Of a stretch of 36,720 nucleotides of DNA, positions 1 to 8,072 are shown piece by piece (position 1 is the stretch's first letter; every line of letters begins with the position of its first letter). The position numbers and the translations under genes were made by a program. The stretch comes from Pseudomonadota bacterium (GTDB lineage Bacteria; Pseudomonadota; Gammaproteobacteria; Burkholderiales; Burkholderiaceae_E): positions 1 to 36,720 of the forward strand of contig JAEWGX010000023.1 of NCBI GenBank assembly GCA_023388075.1, given 5' to 3'. The notes beneath the pieces were generated by a model that did not search any database, was not told the origin of the DNA, and saw nothing but the letters and a program-made list of their open reading frames with translations.

Positions 1-659
1 CCGGCAGGCTGCGCGCGGCCAGCCGCTGCAACATCCCCGGCGGCCGCGTCGGCGGGTCGCGCCGCCGCGATCGCCGGCGGACGCTGCCGCAGCCGCAGCG
101 CGAGCGGCAACATCGTGACGAAGCAGAAGATGCCGATCCCGTAGTAGGTGGAGCGCCAGCCGTAGCCTTCCACGAAAAACTGGACCACCGGCGGCCAGAT
201 CGCGCCGCCGATGTAGTTGCCCGCCGCGCAGATCGCGACCGCGATTCCGCGGCGTCGATCGAACCAGAGCGACGTGTCGGCGATCAGCGGCGCGAAGGTG
301 GCCGAGCTGCCGAGCATGCCGATCATCAGCCCGTGCACCAGGGCATACATCATCAGGTTCGAGGACATCCCGGCGATCAGGAATCCCGCCGAGAGGCAGG
401 TCACGCCGAGGAACATCGAGACCATGATGCCGTAACGGTCCGCGATCCGTCCCATCAGCATGCTGCCCACGCCGAAGCCGATCATCGTGAGCGTGTACGG
501 CAACGACGCGCCACCGCGGTCCGCGCCGAACTCCGCCTGCACGGTGGGCAGGACGACGACCACGACGTACATGCCGCAACCGCCCAGGATCATCAGGGCT
601 ACGGACGCGACCAGCCTGAGCCAGGCGGCCGGGGAATCGGCGATGGCGTTGGAGCTCAT
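1..659 (-). CDS. MFS transporter, C-terminal part outside window
   Basis: The reverse strand is open from an ATG at 659 to the window edge, giving about 219 residues without a stop. The product starts MSSNAIADSP and has repeated hydrophobic helices. A GxxADRYG-type loop between helices 2 and 3 (MGRIADRYG) is the classic major facilitator signature, and WFDRRRG follows helix 4. About six helices are present, that is the N-terminal half, ending in an Ala-rich region that may be the central cytoplasmic loop. It lies 131 bp downstream of kynA on the same strand, so it could be cotranscribed with kynUA and move kynurenine, anthranilate or another aromatic acid; this is inference from position only. 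No strong Shine-Dalgarno precedes the ATG. The family is clear, the substrate is not. Confidence 0.85.
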   Translation of the reverse strand, partial: MSSNAIADSPAAWLRLVASVALMILGGCGMYVVVVVLPTVQAEFGADRGGASLPYTLTMIGFGVGSMLMGRIADRYGIMVSMFLGVTCLSAGFLIAGMSSNLMMYALVHGLMIGMLGSSATFAPLIADTSLWFDRRRGIAVAICAAGNYIGGAIWPPVVQFFVEGYGWRSTYYGIGIFCFVTMLPLALRLRQRPPAIAAARPADAAAGDVAAAGRAQPA

Positions 660-790
660 GGATACCCGCGACGACGGAAACGGCAGCCTGTCCGCACGTT
701 GGACGACCGGCTGAGACGAGGACCGCTATGGTACCCCGCGTCAGCGCCTGCCTGGCCCGGCCTGGGCGGCGCCAACGGTGGTGGACCCGG

Positions 791-1660
791 TCACAGCTCC
801 GTCCTCGCCTTCCACAGCTCGGGGAAGAGCACGACGTCCAGCATCTTGCGCAGGTAGGCAACGCCCACGGTGCCGCCGGTCCCCGGCTTGAAGCCGATGA
901 TCCGTTCCACCGTCGTGACGTGCCGGAAGCGCCATTGGCGGAAGGCGTCCTCCAGATCGACGAACTCCTCGGCCAGCTGGTAGAGGTCCCACTGGTCGTC
1001 GGGCTCGCGGTAGATCCGCACCCAGGCCCGCGCGAGCGAGTCCGAGGGGGCACGGGGCCGTGTCCAGTCCCGCTCGACGTCGGCCGGGTCGATCTCGAAG
1101 CCGCGGCGCACCAGCAGGCGGATGGCCTCGTCGTAGAGCGAAGGCTGCTCGAGCGAGCGGCGCACCGCCGCCTCCAGGTCCGCGCGATGGGCATGCGGCT
1201 TCACCATCACCGGATTCTTGTTGCCCAGGATGAACTCGAGCTGGCGGTACTGGTAGGACTGGAAGCCGGAGGACGAGCCGAGATACGGGCGGATGCGCGA
1301 ATACTCCGACGGCGTCATGGTGGACAGCACGTCCCAGGCATGGACGAGCTGCTCCATGATCCGCGAGACGCGAGCGAGCATCTTGAAGGCCGGCTGCAGC
1401 GCGTCGCGCCGCACGCTATCGCGCGCCGCTTCCAGCTCCGTCAGCATCAGCTTGATCCAGAGCTCGCTGGTCTGGTGCTGGATGATGAACAGCATCTCGT
1501 TGTGGTCGCCGGAGCGCGGATGCTGCGCGTCGAGCACCCGGTCCAGGTGCAGGTACTCTCCGTAAGTCAGCCGCCCGGCCTGGTCGAGGTGGGCGCCCTC
1601 GAAGGTCTCCGCCTCGGCAACTCCTTCATGCGTCTTCCGGTCCGTTCCCTTGTCGTTCAT
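791..1660 (-). CDS. kynA: Tryptophan 2,3-dioxygenase
   Basis: Haem enzyme that opens the indole ring of L-tryptophan to N-formylkynurenine, the first step of the kynurenine pathway; cytosolic tetramer. The 289-residue product has the usual bacterial length. It shows the distal-pocket histidine in IIQHQTSELW (His62) and the haem-ligating histidine in RFRHVTTVERIIG (His247). The KPGTGGT loop that closes over the substrate follows immediately. The ATG at 1660 overlaps the kynU stop (ATGA), so translation is probably coupled. A much longer open frame extends upstream but runs antisense-like through kynU and lacks family similarity, so the internal ATG is preferred. No kynB formamidase gene accompanies the pair in this window. 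Confidence 0.97.
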   Translation of the reverse strand: MNDKGTDRKTHEGVAEAETFEGAHLDQAGRLTYGEYLHLDRVLDAQHPRSGDHNEMLFIIQHQTSELWIKLMLTELEAARDSVRRDALQPAFKMLARVSRIMEQLVHAWDVLSTMTPSEYSRIRPYLGSSSGFQSYQYRQLEFILGNKNPVMVKPHAHRADLEAAVRRSLEQPSLYDEAIRLLVRRGFEIDPADVERDWTRPRAPSDSLARAWVRIYREPDDQWDLYQLAEEFVDLEDAFRQWRFRHVTTVERIIGFKPGTGGTVGVAYLRKMLDVVLFPELWKARTEL

Positions 1661-2961
1661 GTCACCGCCAATCGTTGCCGGAAGCGGGGCTGGTCCCACT
1701 CCCGAGTCTGAAGTACCTCCGCCACATGGCCGGCGGCATCCCATGCGTCCACGAAGCGCAGGTAGAGCGGCGGGAAGCCGAAGCGCATGATGTCCGGCGC
1801 ACGGAAATCGCCCACCACGCCGCGTGCGATCAACGCCTGGACCACCGCGTAGGCCGCGTCGCCGTCCGGCATGGCGAAGCTCACCTGGTTGCCCCGTTGG
1901 CTCGGCGTCCGAGGCGTGACCAGCGACACCCCATACTGGGCGCAACCTTCCTCCACCAGATCGATGAAGCATTCGGTCAGCAACGCCGCCTTGCGCTCCA
2001 GCGCCTCGAGGCCGCCGAGCGGCTGGGCGGCCAGGAGCCCATCCACGCCGGCCTCCAGCGCGGTCAGGCCCAGCACCGGCGGGGTGCCGCAGAGGTAGCG
2101 GCCCACGCCTTCGGCGGGCCGGTACTCGGTGGCGAAGTCGAAGGGCTTCGCATGCCCCATCCATCCGGAAAGCGGCTGGATGAAGTCGCCCTGGTGGCGA
2201 CGGGCCACGTAGAGGAACGCCGGCGCGCCAGGGCCGCCGTTGAGGTACTTGTAGCCGCAGCCCACGGCAAAATCCGCCTGGGCCGCCTCGAGGTCCACCG
2301 GGAACGCGCCGGCCGAATGGGCCAGGTCCCAGATCGCCAGCGCGCCGGCGCGCTGTATCAGGGCGGTGACCCGGGCCATGTCGAGCCGCGAGCCGGTCCG
2401 GTAGTCCACCTGGGTCAGCATCGCCACCGCGATGTCGTCGCGGCCGGAGGCCAGGATCGATTCGAGCGCCTCACGCTCCACCAGCTCGAGCCGATAGCCC
2501 TGCCCGAGCGTCGCGACGAGGCCCTGGGCGATGTAGAGATCCGTCGGGAAGTTGCCGCGTTCGGACAGGATGGTTCGCCGCTTCGGACGCAGGCGCAGCG
2601 CCGCCGCAAGCACCTTGAAGAGGTTGACCGAGGTCGAATCCGCCGCGATCACCTCGTCCGCCCCGGCGCCGACCAGCGTCGCGATCTTGGCCCCGACACG
2701 TCGCGGCAGGTCGATCCACCCGGCGCTGTTCCAGCTGCCGATCAGGCCTTCGCCCCATTCCTGGCTCACCGCCGCGGCGACGCGGTCCGCGGTGGCAGCG
2801 GGCAGCGGCCCGAGCGAGTTGCCGTCGAGATAGATCACTCCGCCAGGCAACACGAACTGCCCGCGCAGCGCCGCGAGCGGATCCTCCGCGTCGAGCGCCT
2901 CGCACGTCGCGCGGGTCCACTCCCGCGCTTCCTCGTTCGCGATGTCCTGCCGTCCTTCCAC
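1657..2961 (-). CDS. kynU: Kynureninase
   Basis: PLP enzyme that cleaves kynurenine to anthranilate and alanine. The 434-residue product has the fold-type I features of the family: YLDGNSLGPLP near the N-terminus, the Asp-containing WDLAHSAGA motif, and the PLP Schiff-base lysine in GYKYLNGGPG (Lys238). C-terminal family segments such as RTPSQRGNQVSF and MRFGFPPLY are also present. The start is GTG at 2961 with only a weak purine stretch upstream; no better in-frame start was seen. It is the first gene of a kynU-kynA operon and its stop overlaps the kynA start. It stands divergent from the TRAP operon across a 236-bp intergenic region. Confidence 0.97.
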   Translation of the reverse strand: MEGRQDIANEEAREWTRATCEALDAEDPLAALRGQFVLPGGVIYLDGNSLGPLPAATADRVAAAVSQEWGEGLIGSWNSAGWIDLPRRVGAKIATLVGAGADEVIAADSTSVNLFKVLAAALRLRPKRRTILSERGNFPTDLYIAQGLVATLGQGYRLELVEREALESILASGRDDIAVAMLTQVDYRTGSRLDMARVTALIQRAGALAIWDLAHSAGAFPVDLEAAQADFAVGCGYKYLNGGPGAPAFLYVARRHQGDFIQPLSGWMGHAKPFDFATEYRPAEGVGRYLCGTPPVLGLTALEAGVDGLLAAQPLGGLEALERKAALLTECFIDLVEEGCAQYGVSLVTPRTPSQRGNQVSFAMPDGDAAYAVVQALIARGVVGDFRAPDIMRFGFPPLYLRFVDAWDAAGHVAEVLQTREWDQPRFRQRLAVT

Positions 2962-3037
2962 CCCGGGCGATCTCTGTTGTCGGTGAGCGTTGTGCCGAGT
3001 GTAGCCCCAATGGAAGCACTCCCTCCGGGCCGGGCAG

Positions 3038-3066
3038 TTGACAAGCCCCCCGGCTGCCCCTATCGT
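3038..3066 (+). promoter_or_regulatory. Candidate sigma-70 promoter for the TRAP operon
   Basis: A perfect consensus -35 box TTGACA (3038-3043) is followed by a 17-bp spacer and TATCGT (3061-3066, 4 of 6 consensus bases). Transcription would start near 3073. The candidate GntR motif at 3075-3092 would then sit directly over the transcription start. Predicted by eye only. Confidence 0.55.
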
Positions 3067-3074
3067 GCGTCGCC

Positions 3075-3092
3075 TGATATATCAATGATGTG
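3075..3092 (+). promoter_or_regulatory. Candidate GntR operator, site 1 (TRAP operon)
   Basis: The sequence TGATATATCAATGATGTG includes the perfect 10-bp palindrome TGATATATCA and, overlapping it, ATCA-A-TGAT. It matches the stretch at 7200-7217 in 14 of 18 positions. Both lie at a predicted promoter of the gene block that ends with a GntR regulator gene, which makes that regulator the likely reader. Binding is inferred. Confidence 0.45.
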
Positions 3093-3197
3093 GCGTTGAG
3101 CTATCAATTGTCGACCGAAGGAGCCACTGGCGGTACATTCCCCGCCTCGGGCATCACGGGGCGGCCAGCCGGCCGTTCCCAAACTGGGAGGAGATGC

Positions 3198-4268
3198 ATG
3201 AACAAGCGGGACTTCATTCGCGCCGGCACCGCCGGCACGCTCGCCCTGGGTACGGCGTCGCTGGCCAACGCCCAATCCGGACAGAGCTACAACTGGAAGA
3301 TGGCGACGGGCTGGCCGGGCGGCCCGCTCATGGACATCGGCGCCAAGGCATTCGCCGAGCGCATGGCGCAGCTCTCGGGCGGTCGCTTCAAGATCCAGAC
3401 GTTTCCGGGCGGCGCGCTGGGCAACGCCCTGCGGGTGCCGGAGACCGTCAGGAACGGCCTGGCCGAGATCGGGCACACCTGGATGGGCTACGACTGGGGC
3501 AAGGACCAGACCACCGTCCTCTTCGGCGGCTACGCGGGCACGTTCGATACCGAGCGCATGTTGCACTGGCTCTACGAGGGCGGCGGCAAGGAGCTGCAGC
3601 GCAAGTTCCGCGACGAGACCGAGGGCATCGTCTCGCTGCCGCTCTTCATCCGCACCGCCGAGGTGTTCGTCCATTCGCGCAAGCCGGTCAAGACGCTGGA
3701 GGACCTGAAGGGCCTCAAGCTGCGCACCGCCGGCGCCTGGCTGGAGATGGCCCGCGACCTCGGCGCCGCGCCGGTGACCACCGCCGGCGGCGACGTCTAC
3801 CCGATGCTCGAGCGCGGCGCCATCGACGCGGTGGAATGGGGCACGCTTTGGGAGAACATCTCCCCCGGCTTCCACAAGGTGGCGAAGTACCTGTCCTACC
3901 CGGGCGTGCACCAGCCGACCGCCCCGTTCGAGCTGGTCATCAACAAGGAAGTCTGGAGCAAGATGCCGGCGGCGGACCAGCAGCTGGTGGAGGTGGTGGC
4001 GAAGCTCGTGACCCTGGAGAGCTGGATGCGGATCGGAGCCGAGGACGTGAAGGCGTTCGACTTCTTCAAGAAGCAGGGCGTGGAGATGATCGAGCTCGAC
4101 GACGAGGTGCAGTTCGCCGCGCGCAAGATCGGCCTCGAGTGGGCCGACAAGACCGCCAAGGAAGGCAAGTACAAGTTCTTTGCCGAGGTGCACAAGAGCC
4201 AGGTGGCCTTCGACGAGGCCTGGCGCCACGCCGACTCCTGGCGCAAGGTGAAGGTGAAGTCCGCCTGA
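3198..4268 (+). CDS. TRAP transporter solute-binding protein (DctP family)
   Basis: Periplasmic binding protein that captures a carboxylate and delivers it to the TRAP membrane subunits. The 356-residue protein begins with a cleavable signal (MNKRDFIRAG, hydrophobic core, then ANAQS); the KR pair resembles a degraded twin-arginine motif. The mature part carries DctP-family segments including FPGGALGN, the LKGLKLRT segment around the conserved carboxylate-binding arginine, and DAVEWG. The FHKVAKYLSYPGVHQP stretch resembles the TakP-like branch that binds 2-oxo acids, so a 2-oxo acid or hydroxy acid ligand is plausible but unproven. The start at 3198 is fixed by GGGAGGAG just upstream; a small hairpin (3177-3189) overlaps this ribosome site. 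First gene of the TRAP/PhyH operon. Confidence 0.95.
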   Translation: MNKRDFIRAGTAGTLALGTASLANAQSGQSYNWKMATGWPGGPLMDIGAKAFAERMAQLSGGRFKIQTFPGGALGNALRVPETVRNGLAEIGHTWMGYDWGKDQTTVLFGGYAGTFDTERMLHWLYEGGGKELQRKFRDETEGIVSLPLFIRTAEVFVHSRKPVKTLEDLKGLKLRTAGAWLEMARDLGAAPVTTAGGDVYPMLERGAIDAVEWGTLWENISPGFHKVAKYLSYPGVHQPTAPFELVINKEVWSKMPAADQQLVEVVAKLVTLESWMRIGAEDVKAFDFFKKQGVEMIELDDEVQFAARKIGLEWADKTAKEGKYKFFAEVHKSQVAFDEAWRHADSWRKVKVKSA

Positions 4269-4283
4269 CCGCCATCGCCTGCA

Positions 4284-4307
4284 GGGCGGCATCCCGCGAT
4301 GCCGCCC
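4284..4307 (+). other. Intercistronic stem-loop after the TRAP binding-protein gene
   Basis: A perfect 10-bp inverted repeat (GGGCGGCATC / GATGCCGCCC) with a 4-nt loop lies 15 bp after the binding-protein stop, in the 121-bp gap before the next subunit gene. No T-run follows, so it is not a standard terminator. Such structures often protect the upstream message or attenuate readthrough, so that binding protein outnumbers the membrane subunits; that role is inferred. Confidence 0.6.
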
Positions 4308-4389
4308 GCTTCGCCCCCGCGCCGGGGCGCTCACGACGCCGGCGGTTTCGCCCGGCAGGCCGCGGAATCGCTTCCGTCGGAGATCCTCC

Positions 4390-4893
4390 TTGCATTCCCT
4401 GATACGACAGATCGAACGAGTCGTCACCGTGGTCGGCATCGGCGCCGCCATGCTGCTGGTGCCGCTGGTGCTCGCCACCTGCTGGGAGGTGTTCTCCCGC
4501 TACGTGATGGGCGCGCCGACCGACTGGGCCTACGAGGTCGGCTACATCCTCACCGGCTCGCACTTCCTGCTTGGCCTCGCCTACACCCTCAAGCAGAACC
4601 TGCACATCCGCATCGACGTGTTCACGGGCTTCATGTCCAAGCGCACGAAGGCGCTGATCGACGCAACTGCCTACACGGTCATGCTGCCCCTTCTCGTCTG
4701 GCTTGCCTGGATGCTCGGCGAGTACCTGGTGGCGGGCTATGTGCGCGGCGAGCGCAGCGGGCAATCCGCGCTGAATCCGCCGGTCTGGCCATTCCGTCTC
4801 GTCTTCACCGTCAGCTTCGCGCTGTTCGCGCTGCAGGTTTTCGTCGAGCTCCTCAAGTCCATCACGCGCCTTCGCGCAGGCCAGGCCAACTGA
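4390..4893 (+). CDS. TRAP transporter small permease subunit (DctQ family)
   Basis: Small integral membrane subunit of a tripartite ATP-independent periplasmic transporter. The 167-residue protein has four predicted helices, with the family pattern WEVFSRYVMG after helix 1 and a conserved R-I-D (LHIRIDVF) after helix 2. The start codon is TTG at 4390, supported by GGAG seven bases upstream; no ATG in frame would keep the first helix. It ends two bases before the large subunit start, so the two are translationally linked. Ligand is set by the binding protein at 3198-4268. Confidence 0.93.
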   Translation: MHSLIRQIERVVTVVGIGAAMLLVPLVLATCWEVFSRYVMGAPTDWAYEVGYILTGSHFLLGLAYTLKQNLHIRIDVFTGFMSKRTKALIDATAYTVMLPLLVWLAWMLGEYLVAGYVRGERSGQSALNPPVWPFRLVFTVSFALFALQVFVELLKSITRLRAGQAN

Positions 4894-4895
4894 AC

Positions 4896-6215
4896 ATGGA
4901 CATCCTTCCGTTCCTGATGCTGCCGGTCGCCTTCGTGCTGATGTTTCTGGGCGTCCAGGTCGCCTTCGCCATGATGATCACGGCGGTGCTCTTCGGAATG
5001 ATCACCTTCGGCGACAAGGTGGTCTACCAGTTCATCGAGAAAATCGACGATCTCTCCTCCAACTTCGTCTTCGCGGCGGTGCCGCTCTTCGTCTTCATGG
5101 GCGCGATGCTGGAGAAGTCCGGCATCGCGGACCGGCTGTTCGAGGCGATCCACATCTGGACCCGGCGGCTGCCCGGCGGCCTCGCGCTCGCCACCGTGCT
5201 GATGTGCATCATCTTCGCGGCCTCGAGCGGCGTGATCGGCGCGACCGAGTCGGTGGTGGGGCTGCTCACCATCCCGGTGATGCTGCGCTACGGTTACAGC
5301 AAGGGGCTCATCAGCGGCACCATCTGCGCCGGTGGGTCGCTCGGCACCATCATCCCGCCGTCGGTCGTGGTGATCGTCATGGGCCCGCTCGCCGACCTGT
5401 CCGTGGGCGACCTGATGTACGGCATGGTGTTCCCGGGGCTGCTGATGGGGGCGCTCTACCTCGTCTACATCCTGGTCCTGTGCATCGTCAGCCCTCGCAT
5501 GGGACCGCGGATCCCGCCGGATCCGAACGATCCGCCCTTTGCCCGCAAGCTGTGGATCACCAGCACCAACCTGATCCCGCCGGTGTTCATGATCTTCGCG
5601 GTGCTGGGCTCCATCCTGCTTGGATGGGCCTCGCCCACGGAGGCGGCCGCGATCGGGGCGCTGTGCTCGGTGCTGCTGACGGCGCTCTACGGCCAGTTCA
5701 ACTGGCGCGGGCTGTTCGAGGCACTGGTGAAGACGGTCACGGTCACCGCGATGATCATGGCGGTGCTGCTGGCGGGGACGCTCTTCACCGGCGTCTTCAT
5801 CGGCGGCGGGGGCATCAACACCGCCAACAACCTGATCCAGGACATGAACCTGTCCCCCTGGATGCTGCTTGCGATGATGATGTTCGTGATCTTCCTTTCG
5901 GGGTTCTTCCTGGACTGGATCTCGATCGTGCTCATCTTCATCCCGATCTTCACGCCGCTGGTGAAGGCCGCCGGCTTCGATCCGGTCTGGTTCTGCATCC
6001 TGTTCCTGATCCTGATCCAGACCAGCTACCTGACGCCGCCGATGGCGCCCGCGATCTTCTATCTGCGCGCGGTGGCGCCGCAGGAGATCACCATCGCCGA
6101 CATGTACCGCGGCGTGATCCCGTTCATCGTCCTGCAGACGGGCACGCTGGCAATCGTCTTGGCGTGGCCGGAGCTGGTAACCTGGCTGCCAGCGAAGTTG
6201 CTGCAGCTGCGCTGA
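4896..6215 (+). CDS. TRAP transporter large permease subunit (DctM family)
   Basis: The 439-residue inner-membrane protein forms the sodium-coupled transport channel of a TRAP system. It has about a dozen helices. Family signatures include VPLFVFMGAMLEKSGIADRL, the AASSGVIGATE re-entrant hairpin region, the GGSLGTIIPPS motif and, in the second repeat, SPTEAAAIGA and LTPPMAPA. The length is normal for DctM. The ATG at 4896 lies two bases after the small-subunit stop. The next gene, a PhyH dioxygenase, follows after 19 bp, which suggests that the imported compound or a derivative is its substrate. Confidence 0.96.
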   Translation: MDILPFLMLPVAFVLMFLGVQVAFAMMITAVLFGMITFGDKVVYQFIEKIDDLSSNFVFAAVPLFVFMGAMLEKSGIADRLFEAIHIWTRRLPGGLALATVLMCIIFAASSGVIGATESVVGLLTIPVMLRYGYSKGLISGTICAGGSLGTIIPPSVVVIVMGPLADLSVGDLMYGMVFPGLLMGALYLVYILVLCIVSPRMGPRIPPDPNDPPFARKLWITSTNLIPPVFMIFAVLGSILLGWASPTEAAAIGALCSVLLTALYGQFNWRGLFEALVKTVTVTAMIMAVLLAGTLFTGVFIGGGGINTANNLIQDMNLSPWMLLAMMMFVIFLSGFFLDWISIVLIFIPIFTPLVKAAGFDPVWFCILFLILIQTSYLTPPMAPAIFYLRAVAPQEITIADMYRGVIPFIVLQTGTLAIVLAWPELVTWLPAKLLQLR

Positions 6216-6234
6216 GGTTCACGAGGAGGTTTTC

Positions 6235-7161
6235 ATGACACCTGAACAGATTCTTGCCATCGAGCCCAGGGTGCTGTCCCAGGCGCAACGGGAGTTCTAC
6301 TTCACCGAGGGCTACCTTCTGCTGCCCGGCGTGATCGATCCCGACTGGATCGGGCGCCTGCGTGACGCCACCGACCGCCTGGTGGAGCGCAGCCGCGGCG
6401 TCAGCCGCTCCGACGACGTCTTCGACCTGGAGCCCGGCCACAGCAGCGACGCTCCGCGACTGCGCCGGGTCTCCAAGCCGGTGGAGCAGGACCCGGTGTA
6501 CTGGGCCTACGTGACCGAATCGATCATGCCGGACATCGTCGCGGACCTGGTGGGGCCAGACGTCAAGTTCCACCACTCGAAGCTCAATTTCAAGTGGTTG
6601 CGCGGCGGCGAGGAGGTGAAGTGGCACTACGACATCTCGTTCTGGCCGCACACCAACTACTCGCCGCTCACGGTCGGGACCTATCTCTACGACTGCGGCA
6701 TGGACCAGGGGCCGCTCGCCGTGCTGCCGCGCAGCCACGAGATCGAGCCCATGCTTTCCCAGTACGGCGACGACGGCCAGTGGACCGGCTGCCTCGGTGA
6801 GCGCGATCTGGCCCGGCTTGACCTGTCCAAGGCGGTCTACCTCACCGGACCGGCCGGTTCGCTGACGCTGCACAACTGCCGGACACTGCACAGCTCGCCC
6901 AGGAACATGTCGGACCAGGGGCGGCCGTTGCTGCTCAACACCCTGTCCTCCGCGGATGCCATCCCGTACACCTCGAACCCGATCAAGTCGCGCTTCGACC
7001 AGGCGATCGTGCGCGGCAAGCCGGCTCGCTTCGCGCATCACGATCCGCGGCCGTGCCTGCTGCCCCCGGACTGGTCGGGCGGCTATTCCTCCATCTTCGC
7101 ATTGCAGCAAGGGGAGGAGGGTCGCGCCAGCACCGCCGGGGCCAGCGCCGGGATGATGTAG
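6235..7161 (+). CDS. Phytanoyl-CoA dioxygenase (PhyH) family hydroxylase
   Basis: Predicted non-haem Fe(II)/2-oxoglutarate oxygenase of 308 residues. The facial triad is visible: His131 and Asp133 in WHYD and the distal His219 in LHSSPRN, with Arg230 in RPLLLNT placed to bind the 2-oxoglutarate carboxylate. The GPLAVLPRSHE segment between them is typical of the PhyH fold. The start is supported by AGGAGG upstream. It is cotranscribed with the TRAP genes (19-bp gap), so it probably hydroxylates the imported compound or supports its breakdown. Members act on acyl-CoAs, ectoine, small acids and many other compounds, so the substrate cannot be read from sequence. There is no acyl-CoA synthetase or ligase nearby, which argues mildly against a CoA ester. 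Confidence 0.9.
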   Translation: MTPEQILAIEPRVLSQAQREFYFTEGYLLLPGVIDPDWIGRLRDATDRLVERSRGVSRSDDVFDLEPGHSSDAPRLRRVSKPVEQDPVYWAYVTESIMPDIVADLVGPDVKFHHSKLNFKWLRGGEEVKWHYDISFWPHTNYSPLTVGTYLYDCGMDQGPLAVLPRSHEIEPMLSQYGDDGQWTGCLGERDLARLDLSKAVYLTGPAGSLTLHNCRTLHSSPRNMSDQGRPLLLNTLSSADAIPYTSNPIKSRFDQAIVRGKPARFAHHDPRPCLLPPDWSGGYSSIFALQQGEEGRASTAGASAGMM

Positions 7162-7175
7162 GGCAGGCGGCGGCC

Positions 7176-7205
7176 TTGACCGGCCCCCGCCGCCCTGTCT
7201 AATAT
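7176..7205 (+). promoter_or_regulatory. Candidate promoter for the membrane hydroxylase-gntR pair
   Basis: TTGACC (7176-7181, 5 of 6) is followed by an 18-bp spacer and TAATAT (7200-7205, 4 of 6). The box lies in the 107-bp gap after the PhyH gene, so the next two genes may have their own start of transcription. The -10 box overlaps the candidate GntR motif. By-eye prediction. Confidence 0.45.
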
Positions 7206-7217
7206 GTCAGTCATGTG
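7200..7217 (+). promoter_or_regulatory. Candidate GntR operator, site 2
   Basis: TAATATGTCAGTCATGTG agrees with the 3075-3092 site in 14 of 18 positions and shares the core AT(A/G)T-N5-ATGT. It covers the proposed -10 box of the pair of genes that includes the regulator, consistent with autoregulation by the GntR protein at 8069-8800. Binding is inferred. Confidence 0.45.
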
Positions 7218-7268
7218 TTAGGCGGCCGGGCAGGACTGCCAGCCGTCCCATCGAAGGAGGTTTCCGCC

Positions 7269-8072
7269 ATGATGAGCGAACGCCAGCGCCGGTTCCGCGA
7301 ACAGTACGTCTCCGAGATCAGTCCTGCCTACAACGGGCTGGTGCACGTCGGCGTGATCGCGCTCCTGGGCTTCGGCGGGATCTGGTACTGCCTCAGCCGG
7401 ATGGAGAACGCCACCTGGGAGTGGCTGATGGCCATCCCGGTGTTCATCGCCGCGAACTTCGGCGAGTGGGCGATGCACAAGTACATCATGCATCGCCGGA
7501 TCGACGTCTTCGCCCTGCGCGCGATCTATGAGCGGCACACCCGCCAGCACCACCAGTACTTCACCGACAACGAGCCGACGATCGACTCGGTGAAGGAGTT
7601 CCGGATCGTCTTCTTCCCGTGGCGCGTGTTCCTCGTGATCGGCGTGGGAGGCATCGGCTTCGGCTCGCTGACCGCGCTCCTGTGGAACGCGAATGCGGGC
7701 TACGTCGTCTTCATCACGATGGTGGCGATGTACCTCATCTACGAGGTGTTCCACTACTGCTGCCACGTCAAGGAAAACGCCTTCGTGCGCAACATGCCGT
7801 TCGTCAACACCATCCGGCGCCATCACACTGCCCACCACAACCAGGGCATCATGATGCACTACAACATGAACCTGACATTCCCCATCGCGGACTGGTTCAT
7901 GGGAACGTCCGACCTGCGCCGCGGGCTGCTCGGCCATGTCTTCAACGGCTACAGCACCGCGCACGTGAAGGACGAGCTGAAGCCGATCATGCAGCGCTTC
8001 CGCGTCGACGATTCGCGCGTGACGCTGGACGGCCCCGTGCTGACCGATGAAGAGCGCCGGGTGCTCGCTTGA
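7269..8072 (+). CDS. Membrane di-iron hydroxylase/desaturase (fatty acid hydroxylase/sterol desaturase superfamily)
   Basis: Integral membrane protein of 267 residues. It carries the eight-histidine signature of the superfamily in order: H70-x4-H75, H90-x3-H94-H95, H162-x3-H166 and H185-H186-x2-H189-H190. These bind two iron atoms at the cytoplasmic face, with about four helices arranged between them. Members hydroxylate or desaturate lipids, sterols or carotenoids using O2 and an electron donor. No reductase or ferredoxin gene is seen nearby. The start is the first of two adjacent ATGs, with AAGGAGG upstream; a longer frame from 7215 lacks a ribosome site. Pairing with a PhyH oxygenase and a TRAP importer is unusual and suggests oxidative degradation of a hydrophobic acid. 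Substrate unknown. Confidence 0.88.
   Translation: MMSERQRRFREQYVSEISPAYNGLVHVGVIALLGFGGIWYCLSRMENATWEWLMAIPVFIAANFGEWAMHKYIMHRRIDVFALRAIYERHTRQHHQYFTDNEPTIDSVKEFRIVFFPWRVFLVIGVGGIGFGSLTALLWNANAGYVVFITMVAMYLIYEVFHYCCHVKENAFVRNMPFVNTIRRHHTAHHNQGIMMHYNMNLTFPIADWFMGTSDLRRGLLGHVFNGYSTAHVKDELKPIMQRFRVDDSRVTLDGPVLTDEERRVLA

Noticed and set aside
728..3099. Long plus-strand open frames over kynA and kynU
   Set aside because: They are antisense shadows of two well-supported genes and show no recognisable motif.
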